A DNA stretch of 64,000 bases from Arthrobacter sp. AFG20 (GCF_002892795.1 NZ_PJMC01000010.1:62001-126000), one strand, 5' to 3'. Numbered from the stretch's first letter, positions 9,299-17,326 are shown. A program made the numbers and translations. Notes: a model not told the origin generated them from the letters alone.

Positions 9299-9391
9299 TG
9301 AACCGTCCCGGGTTTGATGCCGCTATCTTCCGTGAGAAGGATAGTGATTATGCCCAAGCAGTTCCCGCCCAAAGTCCGTGACCGTGCAGTG
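9299..9391 (+). mobile_element. IS3-family remnant: left end and first codons of the orfA transposase
   Basis: TGAACCGTCCCGGGTTTG at 9299 resembles the terminal inverted repeat of actinobacterial IS3-family elements. About 50 bases later an ATG (9350-9352) begins MPKQFPPKVRDRAV, the usual start of an IS3 orfA helix-turn-helix protein. Similarity ends after about 14 codons and the rest of the element is absent. Confidence 0.6.
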
Positions 9392-9553
9392 CCGCCTAAG
9401 CGTCCTCACCAGTGGAGTCACGACCGCTCTCAGGGACGAGCGCGTCTTATATCCCTAGGGATTTGAGGCACAGAGGTTTTGAGACAGTGACTTGGATGGG
9501 AGTGCCGACTGGCGGATCTGACCTCGTCTTCTTGAGTCGCGGTTGTCCTACTG

Positions 9554-10030
9554 TTACCTGGCCTCCGGGAAGACGAGGACCGGGCGCTGGATTTGGTGGA
9601 TTAGGGATATGGGAACAGAGCCTTCGAGGGTCCTGTCCAGCCAGGCCAGGGTTCCTGGGCGGCCGCCACCGACGATAAGCAGGGCTGCGTTGGTGTTTTT
9701 GGCCAGGCGGTTGAGGGCTTTGGGCACCTTGCCGTTGAGCACGCGGAATGACCAGGTGTCCCCGGGTTTCCCGAGAATGGCTTCAAGCCTCCGTTCCATA
9801 TGTTCGGAGGGGAATTGTGCTTCTTCATTGATGCTGGGATCCAGGGAAAGGGCTGTGAGTTGTTGCGCCGGCGCCCATTCCGTGAGGTAGCTGGCCGGGT
9901 CGACAAACGCACAGATGAGGTGTCCGCCCAGGGCAGCGGCCAGCCCCGCAGCGGCCCGGATCAGGTGCTCGGAGGCATCCCATTCGGTGCCCAGGATGAC
10001 GGGTCCGTCAGGCCATTGCTTACCGGACAT
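9554..10030 (-). CDS. Universal stress protein (UspA family), last gene of the ars operon
   Basis: A 158-residue single-domain Usp-like protein. It has the alternating alpha/beta pattern, and the nucleotide-binding G-2x-G-9x-G type loop corresponds to VGGGRPGTLAWLDRTLEGSV near residues 119-139, followed by the terminal strand RPVLVFPE. Its ATG lies inside the last codons of the preceding MFS gene read in the ancestral frame (ATGTCCGGTAA), indicating translational coupling. Its role in the arsenic operon is unknown; a stress or ATP-sensing role is inferred from the family only. Confidence 0.8.
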   Translation of the reverse strand: MSGKQWPDGPVILGTEWDASEHLIRAAAGLAAALGGHLICAFVDPASYLTEWAPAQQLTALSLDPSINEEAQFPSEHMERRLEAILGKPGDTWSFRVLNGKVPKALNRLAKNTNAALLIVGGGRPGTLAWLDRTLEGSVPISLIHQIQRPVLVFPEAR

Positions 10031-11227
10031 GGGAGCTTCTCATTCGGAAGACAACGGTAAGGAGCAGTGCACTTCCGGAGGCAGCGGCCATGACATAAGC
10101 CATGGCGGTAAAGGAGCCGAGCCAAGCAGCTATCGCCGGGCCTGCTGTGGGGCGAGGGCGGTGACGATGGTGAGGGGAGCGGCGAAAATCCCTTGAAGGG
10201 CGCCGAGGCTGGTTGTTCCCCACCGGTCCGCGACGATGGTGGCTTGCAGCAGTGTCTGACAGCCCCGTACGGCGCCGGCAATCATGCCGACAGCGATAAG
10301 CAGGGGCACCGGTCCTGGCAGGAGCGCAAGCAGAAGGAGGGCACCTGTCGCTGTTCCGGTGACGACCGTGATGCGGCCCGTGGCGGGGATGGTGGCGAAG
10401 AGTAGGCGGCCGGCGACTTGTCCTGCCCCGACGAGTCCAAGGCCAAGGGCCGCCAAGGTGTAACCGGCTCCCTTTTCCATGAGTAGCGGGATGATATTCA
10501 GCGTCACGGTATACAGGCCGAGGCACAGCAGGACCATGAGGGCCTGCAGGCCAAGGAATCCACGGCTGCACCGGACGCGGCGGCCCCGTGCCTTGTCCCC
10601 GGTCAGCTGGGCAGGGTGGCTGACCTGGTGCCAGGACCGGTTGAGGTATCGTGCGTGCAGCGGCACGGTCACCGCACCGAGCAGGCCGGCGAGGGCGAGG
10701 AAGGCTGCCCGCCACCCGATAGCGCTGCACAGGGCCGCAGTGACCGGCGCGAAAATAGTGGACGCGAATCCTGCCACGAGGGTCAGGATGGTCAGCGGAC
10801 GCCCCCGGGCCGGGCCGTACCAGCGGTTGATGACGGTGAACGCCGGCTGGTAGAGCACCGCTGCCTGCGCGGTTCCGGCCAGCAGCCAGGCCGCTGCGAA
10901 GACGGCCAGGTTCGGTGCCAGCCCGACCAGGACCAGTGCCAGGACACCGACCAGGGCACCGACGATCATCAGGTTCCGCGGGCCGGTCCGGTCCAGGATC
11001 CTGCCGACGGTGATCCCGGCCGCCGCGGACACCACCAGCCCTGCGGAAAAGGCCCCCGTGACGAGGGCCGGGTCCCAGCCGGTGTCATCACTGATGGGCC
11101 GGACCGCTGCCAATAACGTGTAGTAGAGCACACCCCAACTGATGGTCTGCGTGATGCACAGCGCGGCGAGTCCGCCGCGCGGTGCACCCTCCGCGACCAG
11201 TGTTTGTGACGGTGCCGGGGCGGACAT
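10020..11227 (-). pseudogene. MFS efflux transporter of the ars operon, one-base frameshift near its 3' end
   Basis: A 12-helix major facilitator. The uninterrupted frame ends at 10130 (365 residues, ending ALAPQQARR), but the sequence beyond reads as the expected last helix in the neighbouring frame (TAGPAIAAWLGSFTAMAYVM and on) to a TAA at 10020-10022. Restoring one base in the C run near 10150 gives about 402 residues, the normal length, and restores the overlap with the usp start. So either the last helix was recently lost or the read has an error. It begins 2 bases after the arsC-like gene stops. MFS arsenite exporters (ArsK) and organoarsenical exporters (ArsJ) exist, but I cannot assign either. 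Confidence 0.75.
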
Positions 11228-11229
11228 GG

Positions 11230-11649
11230 CTAGTTCCCGGTGAGCTCCGTGTAGAGCGCCTGGACCCGGGCTTTGATGTCGTCCCGGACCAGGCGCATCC
11301 GCTCCATGCCCTCGATCCCGCGTTCGGAGGGCTCGTCCGTTTCCCAGGCCTCGAAGCGCTTGCCCTCGACCGGTTCGAGCTTGGCCTCGGTACCCAGGAC
11401 AATGACGGCGTCCACCGTGTCCAGGACTTCACCGGTGACAGGTTTGGGGTATTCGCCGGTGACGTTGATGCCCAGTTCGGTCAGGGACTCCACCGCCTGC
11501 GGGTTCAGGGACTTCGCCGGCTTGGTGCCGGCGGAATAGACGGCAATGGCATCTCCTGCAAGGTCGCGCATGAGTCCCGCGGCGAGCTGGGACTTGCCGC
11601 CGTTCTTGCTGCAGACGAACAATACCGACGGTGTCTTTTCCTGGTTCAT
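11230..11649 (-). CDS. arsC: LMW-phosphatase-like arsenate reductase homologue with CX5K loop
   Basis: A 139-residue protein of the low-molecular-weight tyrosine phosphatase / ArsC fold. The phosphate-binding loop is C13-S-K-N-G-G-K19-S, so the Arg that normally ends the CX5R signature is Lys. The rest of the fold (SAGTKPA, DAVIVLG, WETDEPSERG with the acidic general acid) is preserved. I chose the ATG at 11647-11649, preceded by AAGGAAA 13 bases upstream; the frame is open for 29 more codons without a good site. It lies between arsO and the MFS gene. Whether it reduces arsenate or does something else is not decided. Confidence 0.75.
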   Translation of the reverse strand: MNQEKTPSVLFVCSKNGGKSQLAAGLMRDLAGDAIAVYSAGTKPAKSLNPQAVESLTELGINVTGEYPKPVTGEVLDTVDAVIVLGTEAKLEPVEGKRFEAWETDEPSERGIEGMERMRLVRDDIKARVQALYTELTGN

Positions 11650-11701
11650 GAGCGGGTTGTTTCCTTTTCGAGTGAGACGGCGGGACGCGATGCGGCGAGG
11701 G

Positions 11702-13096
11702 TTAGGCGTCGCTGGTGCCGGAGCGGCCATGGGCAAGCCCGGTGGGAAATCCGACCAGCACAGGTTCGGGTGCCGCGCAGCAGCCGGCCTCGGCAGGAAC
11801 TGCTCCGGCTACTGTCGAGGTGGTGGCGGGGACGTCGCAGCTGGTGCCGGCGTCGGTTGAGCAGACGCCGGTTTCGGGGAGCTCGAGGTGGACGGTGTCG
11901 GCTGCTTCCTGGTCGCCGGCGAGGGCGGCGGCGACGGAGCGGACCTGTTCGTACCCGGTGGCCAGCAGGAAGGTGGGGGCGCGGCCGTAGGACTTCATCC
12001 CGACGATATAGAAGTCTTTGTCCGGGTGGGCCAGGAGTTTGGCGCCGTGCGGCGGGACGGTGCCGCAGGAGTGGAATTCCGGGTCGATGAGCGGGCCCAG
12101 CTCCATCGGCGCTTCGACGGCGGGGTCCAGGTTGAGGCGGAGCTCGCGCAGGATGTCCAGATCGGGCCGGAAACCGGTGCAGGGCACCAGGACGTCGGCC
12201 TCAAGGGTCCGGCCATCGACCGCGCCCACAGTGAGCCCGGAGTCGAGGGATTTGAGCGAGCTGATGCCGAAGCCGGTGTGCAGTCCAATTTTTCCGGCTT
12301 CCACGAGCCGGCGGACCCGGCCGCCGAGCTGGCCGCGGGCGGGCAGCCCGTCCAGGTCGCCGCCGCCGTAGACTTTCGCGGCCGAGTCGCCGCGGACGGC
12401 CCAGAGAATCCGGGTGTCCGGCTCCTCTTTGGCGAGGTCGGCGAGGTTGATCAGGGTGTTGGCGGCGGAGTGCCCGGCACCGACGACCAGGACGCGGCGG
12501 CCGGCAAAGGCGGCACGGTCCCGGCCGGTAACGTCGGGCAGCGGCGCGGAGATCCTGTCCTGTGCTGCGTCTTCGCCGATGGCGGCAAGTCCTGAGGTGC
12601 CCAGCGGGTTGCGGGTGGACCAGGTGCCGGAGGCGTCGATGACCGCTGCGACAGTGTGGTCGCGGGTTTCGCCATCGGCGTGTTCGACCCGGACGGTGAA
12701 GGGTGTGGTGTCGCGGCCCTTGATGTGGGTCTTGTCCATTCCCTGCCGGGTTACGGCAGTGACGCGCGCGCCGGTCTGCAGACGCGAGGCGATCTGGTGA
12801 AGAGCCGCCACCGGGGTCAGGTAGTTATCGATCAGCTCCCCGCCGTAGGGCAGTGCGGTTGGACGTGGCGCTTCCCAGCCAGTGGCTTCGAGGAGGCGCA
12901 CGGCTGCGGCGTCCGTGTTGAACCGCCACGGGGAAAATAGACGAATGTGGCGCCACTGTTCAACGGCGGCCCCGGGCGAGGTGCCGGCTTCAAAGATCAG
13001 CGGTTCCAGGCCCCGTTCGAGCAGGTGGGCCGCGGCGGCCAGGCCGACCGGGCCGGCGCCGATCACGGCGACCGGGAAGTTCTTGGCTGAATCCAT
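11702..13096 (-). CDS. arsO: ArsO-like FAD/NAD(P)-binding monooxygenase
   Basis: A 464-residue flavoprotein with two dinucleotide-binding motifs: GAGPVGLAAA near residue 12 for FAD and GAGHSAANT near the middle for NAD(P). This is the layout of flavin monooxygenase-like ArsO proteins found in actinobacterial arsenic clusters beside arsC and a thioredoxin reductase. The ATG at 13094-13096 follows GAGGG; an ATG five codons earlier is possible. The last 60 residues form a Cys-bearing tail (GVCSTDAGTSCDV and later GCC) not needed for the oxidoreductase fold, possibly binding As(III). The biochemical reaction of ArsO is not established; a link to arsenic is by context. Confidence 0.78.
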   Translation of the reverse strand: MDSAKNFPVAVIGAGPVGLAAAAHLLERGLEPLIFEAGTSPGAAVEQWRHIRLFSPWRFNTDAAAVRLLEATGWEAPRPTALPYGGELIDNYLTPVAALHQIASRLQTGARVTAVTRQGMDKTHIKGRDTTPFTVRVEHADGETRDHTVAAVIDASGTWSTRNPLGTSGLAAIGEDAAQDRISAPLPDVTGRDRAAFAGRRVLVVGAGHSAANTLINLADLAKEEPDTRILWAVRGDSAAKVYGGGDLDGLPARGQLGGRVRRLVEAGKIGLHTGFGISSLKSLDSGLTVGAVDGRTLEADVLVPCTGFRPDLDILRELRLNLDPAVEAPMELGPLIDPEFHSCGTVPPHGAKLLAHPDKDFYIVGMKSYGRAPTFLLATGYEQVRSVAAALAGDQEAADTVHLELPETGVCSTDAGTSCDVPATTSTVAGAVPAEAGCCAAPEPVLVGFPTGLAHGRSGTSDA

Positions 13097-13176
13097 GGTG
13101 CCCTCTTTCATCCGTTCTGGTGATGCGGTTTGGTCCGGCCGGCCCGTGTGGGGCCGGCAGGACCCTGGAGAGTGGG

Positions 13177-13230
13177 TTAGCAGCAGTCCTCGTCGCAGCA
13201 ACCTGAGTCGCCGCAGCATCCGTTGGTCAT
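13177..13230 (-). CDS. 17-residue peptide with three Cys-Cys pairs in the ars operon
   Basis: The reading MTNGCCGDSGCCDEDCC (six cysteines in 17 residues) starts at an ATG at 13228-13230, preceded by GGAGGGGG at good spacing, and stops at a TAA at 13177-13179. It begins 27 bases after the trxB stop and ends about 80 bases before arsO, inside the same-strand operon, so it is very probably transcribed with them. Three vicinal CC pairs in an acidic frame would suit binding of As(III) or another soft metal, or a redox role with the adjacent thioredoxin reductase. I know of no named family for it. Expression is not proven. Confidence 0.6.
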   Translation of the reverse strand: MTNGCCGDSGCCDEDCC

Positions 13231-13257
13231 CGCGCTCACCCCCTCCCTGTTCCCGGT

Positions 13258-14235
13258 TTAGGCGTGGCTGGGTTCTTCGACTAACGCGGTAGCGATGCTG
13301 TCCGCATCATCGACGGCGGCGAGGTAGCGTTCGGCGTCCAGGGCGGCCGCGCAGCCGGTTCCGGCGGCGGTGATTGCCTGGCGGTAGCGGTGGTCCACCG
13401 CGTCGCCGCAGGCGAAGACGCCGGAGAGGTTGGTGACCGTGGTGGGGGCATCGACCTTGATGTAGCCGTCATCGTCCAGATCCACCTGCCCGGCCACCAG
13501 CTCGGTGCGCGGAAGGTGGCCGATGGCGACAAAGATGCCGGTGGCGGCCTGCTCGCGGGTCTCGCCGGTGAGAGTATCGGTGATGGTGACGCCGGTGACT
13601 TTGGTGTCGCCGTGGATGCCGGTGATCGCGGAGTTCCAGGCGAAGCTGATCTTGGGGTTGTCCTTGGCCCGCTGTGCCATGATGCGGGAGGCCCGCAGCT
13701 CGTCCTTGCGGACAACGACGGTGACAGACTTCGCGAACCGGGTCAGGAAGGTCGCTTCCTCCATCGCGGAGTCGCCGCCGCCGACGACGATGATGTCCTG
13801 TTCGCGGAAGAAGAAACCGTCGCAGGTGGCGCACCAGGACACGCCGTGGCCGCTGAGCTTCTTTTCCTCCGGGAGGCCAAGTTCCTTGTAGGCGGAGCCG
13901 GTGGCCAGGATGACCGCCGGGGCCTGGTGGGTTTCACCGCCCCCGGTGACCACGGTCTTCAGGTGACCGGACAGCTGGACTTCGGTGACGTCATCGAACA
14001 CGACCTTGGCGCCGAACTTTTCGGCCTGTTCCTGCAGCCCGTCCATCAGCTCCGGGCCCTGAATCCCGTCGGGGAAGCCGGGGAAGTTTTCCACCTCGGT
14101 GGTGTTCATCAGGGCACCGCCGGCGGTGACCGAGCCGGCCAGCACCAGCGGCTGCAAACCGGCGCGGGCGGCGTAGATGGCGGCGGTGTACCCGGCGGGG
14201 CCGGAGCCGATGATGATCAGCTGTTCGTTGCTCAT
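13258..14235 (-). CDS. trxB: Thioredoxin reductase of the arsenic operon (ArsT type)
   Basis: A 325-residue NADPH:thioredoxin reductase. FAD motif [14 protein letters not shown] near residue 9, redox centre CATC in [11 protein letters not shown] near residue 135, NADPH motif [10 protein letters not shown], and the C-terminal FAD contact [10 protein letters not shown]. In the cell it keeps thioredoxin reduced, and thioredoxin regenerates the ArsC encoded 25 bases upstream. An ArsC plus thioredoxin reductase plus ArsO arrangement is known from a Streptomyces plasmid cluster, where this gene is called arsT. A separate housekeeping trxB is likely elsewhere. Confidence 0.9.
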   Translation of the reverse strand: MSNEQLIIIGSGPAGYTAAIYAARAGLQPLVLAGSVTAGGALMNTTEVENFPGFPDGIQGPELMDGLQEQAEKFGAKVVFDDVTEVQLSGHLKTVVTGGGETHQAPAVILATGSAYKELGLPEEKKLSGHGVSWCATCDGFFFREQDIIVVGGGDSAMEEATFLTRFAKSVTVVVRKDELRASRIMAQRAKDNPKISFAWNSAITGIHGDTKVTGVTITDTLTGETREQAATGIFVAIGHLPRTELVAGQVDLDDDGYIKVDAPTTVTNLSGVFACGDAVDHRYRQAITAAGTGCAAALDAERYLAAVDDADSIATALVEEPSHA

Positions 14236-14260
14236 GGGCGTGTTCCTTAAGAGTTTCGGG

Positions 14261-14686
14261 TTACTTGGCGGCCGGGATCAGGGAGTCGATCAGGCCCTCG
14301 ATGCGGGTCTTGATCTCGTCACGGATGGGGCGGACGGACTCGACGCCCTTACCGGCGGGGTCTTCCAGGACCCAGTCCTCATAGCGCTTGCCCGGGAAAT
14401 AGGGGCACTCGTCGCCGCAGCCCATGGTGATCACCACGTCCGACTCTTTGACCGCCTCGGTGGTGAGGACCTTGGGAACCTCGGCGGACATGTCGATGCC
14501 GACCTCAGCCATGGCCTCCACGGCGGCGGGATTGATCTTGTCAGCGGGCTGGGACCCGGCGGAGCGGACCTCGATCTGGCCCTTGCCCAACGTGGTCAGG
14601 AACGCGGCGGCCATCTGGGAACGGCCGGCGTTGTGGACGCAGACGAACAGGACGGAGGGCTTCTTGGCGGTTTCGGTGGTGCTCAC
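14261..14686 (-). CDS. arsC: Thioredoxin-coupled arsenate reductase
   Basis: A 141-residue ArsC of the low-molecular-weight phosphatase type. It has the catalytic loop C16-VHNAG-R22-S, and a second cysteine pair in [12 protein letters not shown], as in pI258-like enzymes that reduce arsenate to arsenite using an internal cysteine relay and thioredoxin. I chose the GTG at 14684-14686, with AGGAGA 8 bases upstream. It is the first gene of a long minus-strand operon (arsC, trxB, Cys peptide, arsO, arsC-like, MFS, usp) that starts at a promoter overlapped by an ArsR-type operator. Confidence 0.92.
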   Translation of the reverse strand: MSTTETAKKPSVLFVCVHNAGRSQMAAAFLTTLGKGQIEVRSAGSQPADKINPAAVEAMAEVGIDMSAEVPKVLTTEAVKESDVVITMGCGDECPYFPGKRYEDWVLEDPAGKGVESVRPIRDEIKTRIEGLIDSLIPAAK

Positions 14687-14777
14687 GATGTTTCTCCTGG
14701 AATCGGTTAGTGATGTGTGGACTGCATGGCTCCGGTGACGCTCGCTAACCGAACATTGATGATGATCGATATAGCGA

Positions 14778-14810
14778 GTATCGGGCCATACATTGATGAA
14801 TGTCAATATG
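14778..14810 (-). promoter_or_regulatory. ArsR-type operator and promoter of the arsC operon
   Basis: ATTGATGAATGTCAAT at 14792-14807 is an inverted repeat (ATTGA, six-base centre, TCAAT). On the minus strand it contains TTGACA, a perfect -35 hexamer, followed after 18 bases by GATACT as a likely -10. Repressor binding would therefore block the -35. A nearly identical operator precedes arsR at 16327. A further GATCGAT-containing stretch lies just downstream of the -10. Confidence 0.7.
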
Positions 14811-14831
14811 GATGGCTGGTGCGCCGTTGGG

Positions 14832-15506
14832 TCAGGCGGCGCTGAGGCGGGGCACGAGGCCGGTGATGCGGTGGGCGATGTCATCAAAGGCTCGATCAAA
14901 GGCCTCCTTTGTTCCCGCGCGTAGGGGGTCGGCAACGGACCAGTGGATCCCGCGAATCTCGGGCAGTTCCTCGTGGGCGTTGTCGCAGACGGTCACGACA
15001 AAGTCGGCCGCTGCCGCCACATCATCCAGGGACCGGGGGGCCACGTCGGGCAGGTCCAGGCCGTGGCGGCGGGCGGCGTCGACCGCGCCGGGCGCGATGC
15101 GGTCGGCCGGGTGCGTTCCGGCCGAGGCCGACGGGATGCTGCTGACCTGACGCCACAGGGCAGCGGCCAGCTGGGAGCGGGCGCTGTTGCGGGTGCAGAC
15201 GAACAGGACGCGGCTGGCGTTCTGCACCACTCCGGGCACCAGTCCATCCAAGGCGCCGGCTGCAAGCCGGAAGTAGCTGCGGCGCTTGTCCGCTTCGGAC
15301 CGGTGCCGGGTCGCCAGGCCGGCGTCTTCCAGGGTTCGGAGGTGATGTGAAAGCAGGTTCGAGGGCATGCCCAGCTCGGACTGCAGCTCGGTGGGCGACA
15401 GGTCCCCGAGCGTCAGGAGGTCAACGATGCGCAGGCGGGCCGGATCGGCAAGAGCCGCATGCCTGGCCACCCTCGCTTGGAATGTGTCATCTGCCTCAGT
15501 TTTCAT
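14832..15506 (-). CDS. ArsR-ArsC fusion: HTH regulator joined to arsenate reductase domain
   Basis: A 224-residue fusion. Residues 1-95 are a winged-helix ArsR domain (LADPARLRIVDLL, then PSNLLSHHLRTLEDAGL as the recognition helix). Residues 98-224 are an ArsC/LMW-phosphatase domain with C104-TRNSA-R110-S and VTVCDNAHEE. The first cysteine of the whole protein is C104, so the HTH half has no As(III) thiolate site and any sensing must come from the ArsC half. I chose the ATG at 15504-15506, which sits just after a -10-like CAAAAT (leaderless); the frame extends 12 codons further across the promoter. Divergent from aqpS with 45 bases between. Confidence 0.85.
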   Translation of the reverse strand: MKTEADDTFQARVARHAALADPARLRIVDLLTLGDLSPTELQSELGMPSNLLSHHLRTLEDAGLATRHRSEADKRRSYFRLAAGALDGLVPGVVQNASRVLFVCTRNSARSQLAAALWRQVSSIPSASAGTHPADRIAPGAVDAARRHGLDLPDVAPRSLDDVAAAADFVVTVCDNAHEELPEIRGIHWSVADPLRAGTKEAFDRAFDDIAHRITGLVPRLSAA

Positions 15507-15542
15507 TGATTCAATTTTGACTGATTTAATTTTTTCGGTCAA
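15505..15542. promoter_or_regulatory. Divergent control region of arsR-arsC and aqpS
   Basis: AT-rich 45-base gap. On the minus strand TTGACC (15537-15542) and CAAAAT (15514-15519) lie 17 bases apart and make a plausible promoter whose transcript would begin almost at the ATG. Two dyads are present: ATTGATTCAAT at 15505-15515 and TTGAC at 15517 facing GTCAA ending at 15542. The half-sites resemble those of the other ars operators, with different spacing. Confidence 0.55.
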
Positions 15543-15551
15543 GCTGGTTCC

Positions 15552-16292
15552 ATGACTTCACACCAGCCGCCGTTGTGGCGCCGCGCCCTTGCTGAATTTC
15601 TCGGGGCCGCCTTGCTCGTTGCCATCGTCGTTGGTTCCGGGATCGCAGCCCAGCAGCTCTCACCCAATGATGTTGGCCTGCAGCTGCTCCAGAACAGCAC
15701 AGCGACCGTCTTGGGCCTGACGGTGCTGATCCTGGTCTTCGGACCGGTGAGCGGCGCGCATTTCAACCCTGTCGTGTCCCTGGCCGACTGGTTCCTGGGT
15801 CGGCGCAGCGGTTCCGGCCTGAGCCTGCCGGACGTGTGCGCCTACATTGCGGCGCAGGTGGCCGGGGCGATCGGCGGCAGCGTACTGGCCAATGCCATGT
15901 TTGACGTCGGGACGTCCATCTCCGCCAAGGACCGCGCCACCACCGGGCACCTGCTTGGTGAGGTTGTCGCCACGGCGGGGCTGGTCCTCCTGATCTTCAC
16001 CCTTGCCGCTACAAACCGCGGCGCCCTCGCAGCACCAGCTGTCGGTGCCTATATCGGCGCCGGGTACTGGTTCACGTCCTCGACCTCGTTCGCAAACCCC
16101 GCAGTGACCATCGGCCGGATCTTCAGCGACACCTTCGCCGGCATCGCGCCGGGTTCGGTGGCACCCTTCGTCATCGCCCAACTGATCGGCGCGGCCATCG
16201 GCCTGGGCCTGCTGCTCCTGCTGTTCCCGGCCGGCGTCCGCGCTGCGGATGAGGTCGTCATCCAGCACAGCGCCAAAGCAACCAAGCCGTAA
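15552..16292 (+). CDS. aqpS: Aquaglyceroporin, arsenite channel of AqpS type
   Basis: A 246-residue MIP-family channel with six hydrophobic helices. The two half-helix motifs are NPV at residues 72-74 (GAHFNPVVSL) and NPA at 182-184 (SFANPAVTIGR) with the selectivity-filter Arg at 189. Replacement of the first NPA by NPV is seen in AqpS-type channels that sit in ars operons and let arsenite made by ArsC leave the cell down its gradient. The ATG at 15552 starts 45 bases from the divergent arsR-arsC fusion. It is followed by arsR on the same strand. Confidence 0.88.
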   Translation: MTSHQPPLWRRALAEFLGAALLVAIVVGSGIAAQQLSPNDVGLQLLQNSTATVLGLTVLILVFGPVSGAHFNPVVSLADWFLGRRSGSGLSLPDVCAYIAAQVAGAIGGSVLANAMFDVGTSISAKDRATTGHLLGEVVATAGLVLLIFTLAATNRGALAAPAVGAYIGAGYWFTSSTSFANPAVTIGRIFSDTFAGIAPGSVAPFVIAQLIGAAIGLGLLLLLFPAGVRAADEVVIQHSAKATKP

Positions 16293-16326
16293 CCCTCCCA
16301 CAGGCCAAACCCGCCCTCGGGCAAAC

Positions 16327-16355
16327 ATTGATGAACGTCAATATCGGGGCATAAT
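16327..16355 (+). promoter_or_regulatory. ArsR operator and promoter before arsR
   Basis: ATTGATGAACGTCAAT at 16327-16342 differs by one base from the operator at 14792. It overlaps a -35-like TTGATG (16328-16333), and CATAAT at 16350-16355 is a good -10 with a 16-base spacer. This supports autoregulation of arsR and shared control of the opposite-strand arsC operon. Confidence 0.7.
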
Positions 16356-16361
16356 GGAGAG

Positions 16362-16709
16362 ATGACTTCACTGCCGCTGCTTGAACCAGCCACGGACACC
16401 GGCTGCTGCCCGCCGGCAGTGCCCAGCCTGGGCGCTGCCGAGGCGAACGACAGGGCGGCGGTCTTCAAAGCCCTTGCCGACCCGAACCGGCTTCGGCTGC
16501 TGTCCATCGTCAAGAGCGCCCAAGGCGGCGAAGCCTGCGTCTGCGACCTCACCGATCCACTCGATCTCACCCAGCCGACCGTGTCCCACCACCTGAAGAT
16601 CCTCGTCGACGCCGGTCTGCTGCACCGCGAAAAACGCGGCACCTGGGCCTACTTCTCACTCGTCCCCGGCGCCCTGGATCGTGCCGCCGGCCTCCTGGTC
16701 AACCTGTGA
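16362..16709 (+). CDS. arsR: ArsR-family arsenite-responsive repressor
   Basis: A 115-residue winged-helix repressor. Cysteines C15 and C16 in the N-terminal GCCPP segment and C59/C61 in ACVCDL match the Corynebacterium-type As(III) site, in which two N-terminal adjacent cysteines act with one cysteine at the start of the DNA-binding region. The recognition helix is TQPTVSHHLKILVDAGL. It presumably represses its own promoter and the arsC operon through the shared ATTGATGAAYGTCAAT operator and releases DNA on binding arsenite. Confidence 0.9.
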   Translation: MTSLPLLEPATDTGCCPPAVPSLGAAEANDRAAVFKALADPNRLRLLSIVKSAQGGEACVCDLTDPLDLTQPTVSHHLKILVDAGLLHREKRGTWAYFSLVPGALDRAAGLLVNL

Positions 16710-16795
16710 TCCGTACCCTGACCGTACGGGGCATTGAAGCGGGGGATTGAAAACAGGTCTGCGGGGTTTTGCTGCCAGCCTGAACGGGGTGCTTT

Positions 16796-17326
16796 GTGGA
16801 ACCGACAAAGAACGACATCCTGGCCGGATACAGCCGGGCACGGACCGACCTTGATTACTGGCTAGCGGAGGCCAGTACTCAGGAGCTTCACGGCAAGAGC
16901 AACGGCACGAAGTGGGCCAATGAAGAGCTGCTCTTCCACATGGTTTTCGGCTACATGGTGCTCCGCGCCCTGCTTCCGCTGGTCCACCTCGTCAGCCGGC
17001 TCCCCGCACCTATCGGGAAGGCCTTCGCCGCGCTCCTGAACGCCGGAACGCGGCCCTTCGACGTCATCAATTACTGGGGCTCCAAGAGCGCAGCCCTGTA
17101 CTTCAACAAGCAGCGGATGGCCCGGAAACTCGATAAAACCATCAACGCCATCACCCGCAGCCTGAAGCGCGAGAGCCCGGCGTCGCTGTCCAGGTCGATG
17201 GCATTCCCGGACCGGTGGGATCCATTCTTCGCGCCCAGCATGACGCTCAACGATGTCTACGCGTACCCGACAAAACACTTCGACTTCCATGCAGGGCAAC
17301 TCAGTCTGCGCCGCCCGCAACGGTAA
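16796..17326 (+). CDS. DinB-like four-helix protein
   Basis: A 176-residue protein starting at GTG. Features fitting the DinB/YfiT-like metal-binding helical bundle are an early [16 protein letters not shown] segment with a His and a late HFDFHAGQL segment with two His, likely forming a metal triad. Members of this superfamily include thiol transferases that use bacillithiol or mycothiol, but many are uncharacterised. It follows the ars genes on the same strand. The function in this setting is unknown. Confidence 0.65.
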   Translation: MEPTKNDILAGYSRARTDLDYWLAEASTQELHGKSNGTKWANEELLFHMVFGYMVLRALLPLVHLVSRLPAPIGKAFAALLNAGTRPFDVINYWGSKSAALYFNKQRMARKLDKTINAITRSLKRESPASLSRSMAFPDRWDPFFAPSMTLNDVYAYPTKHFDFHAGQLSLRRPQR

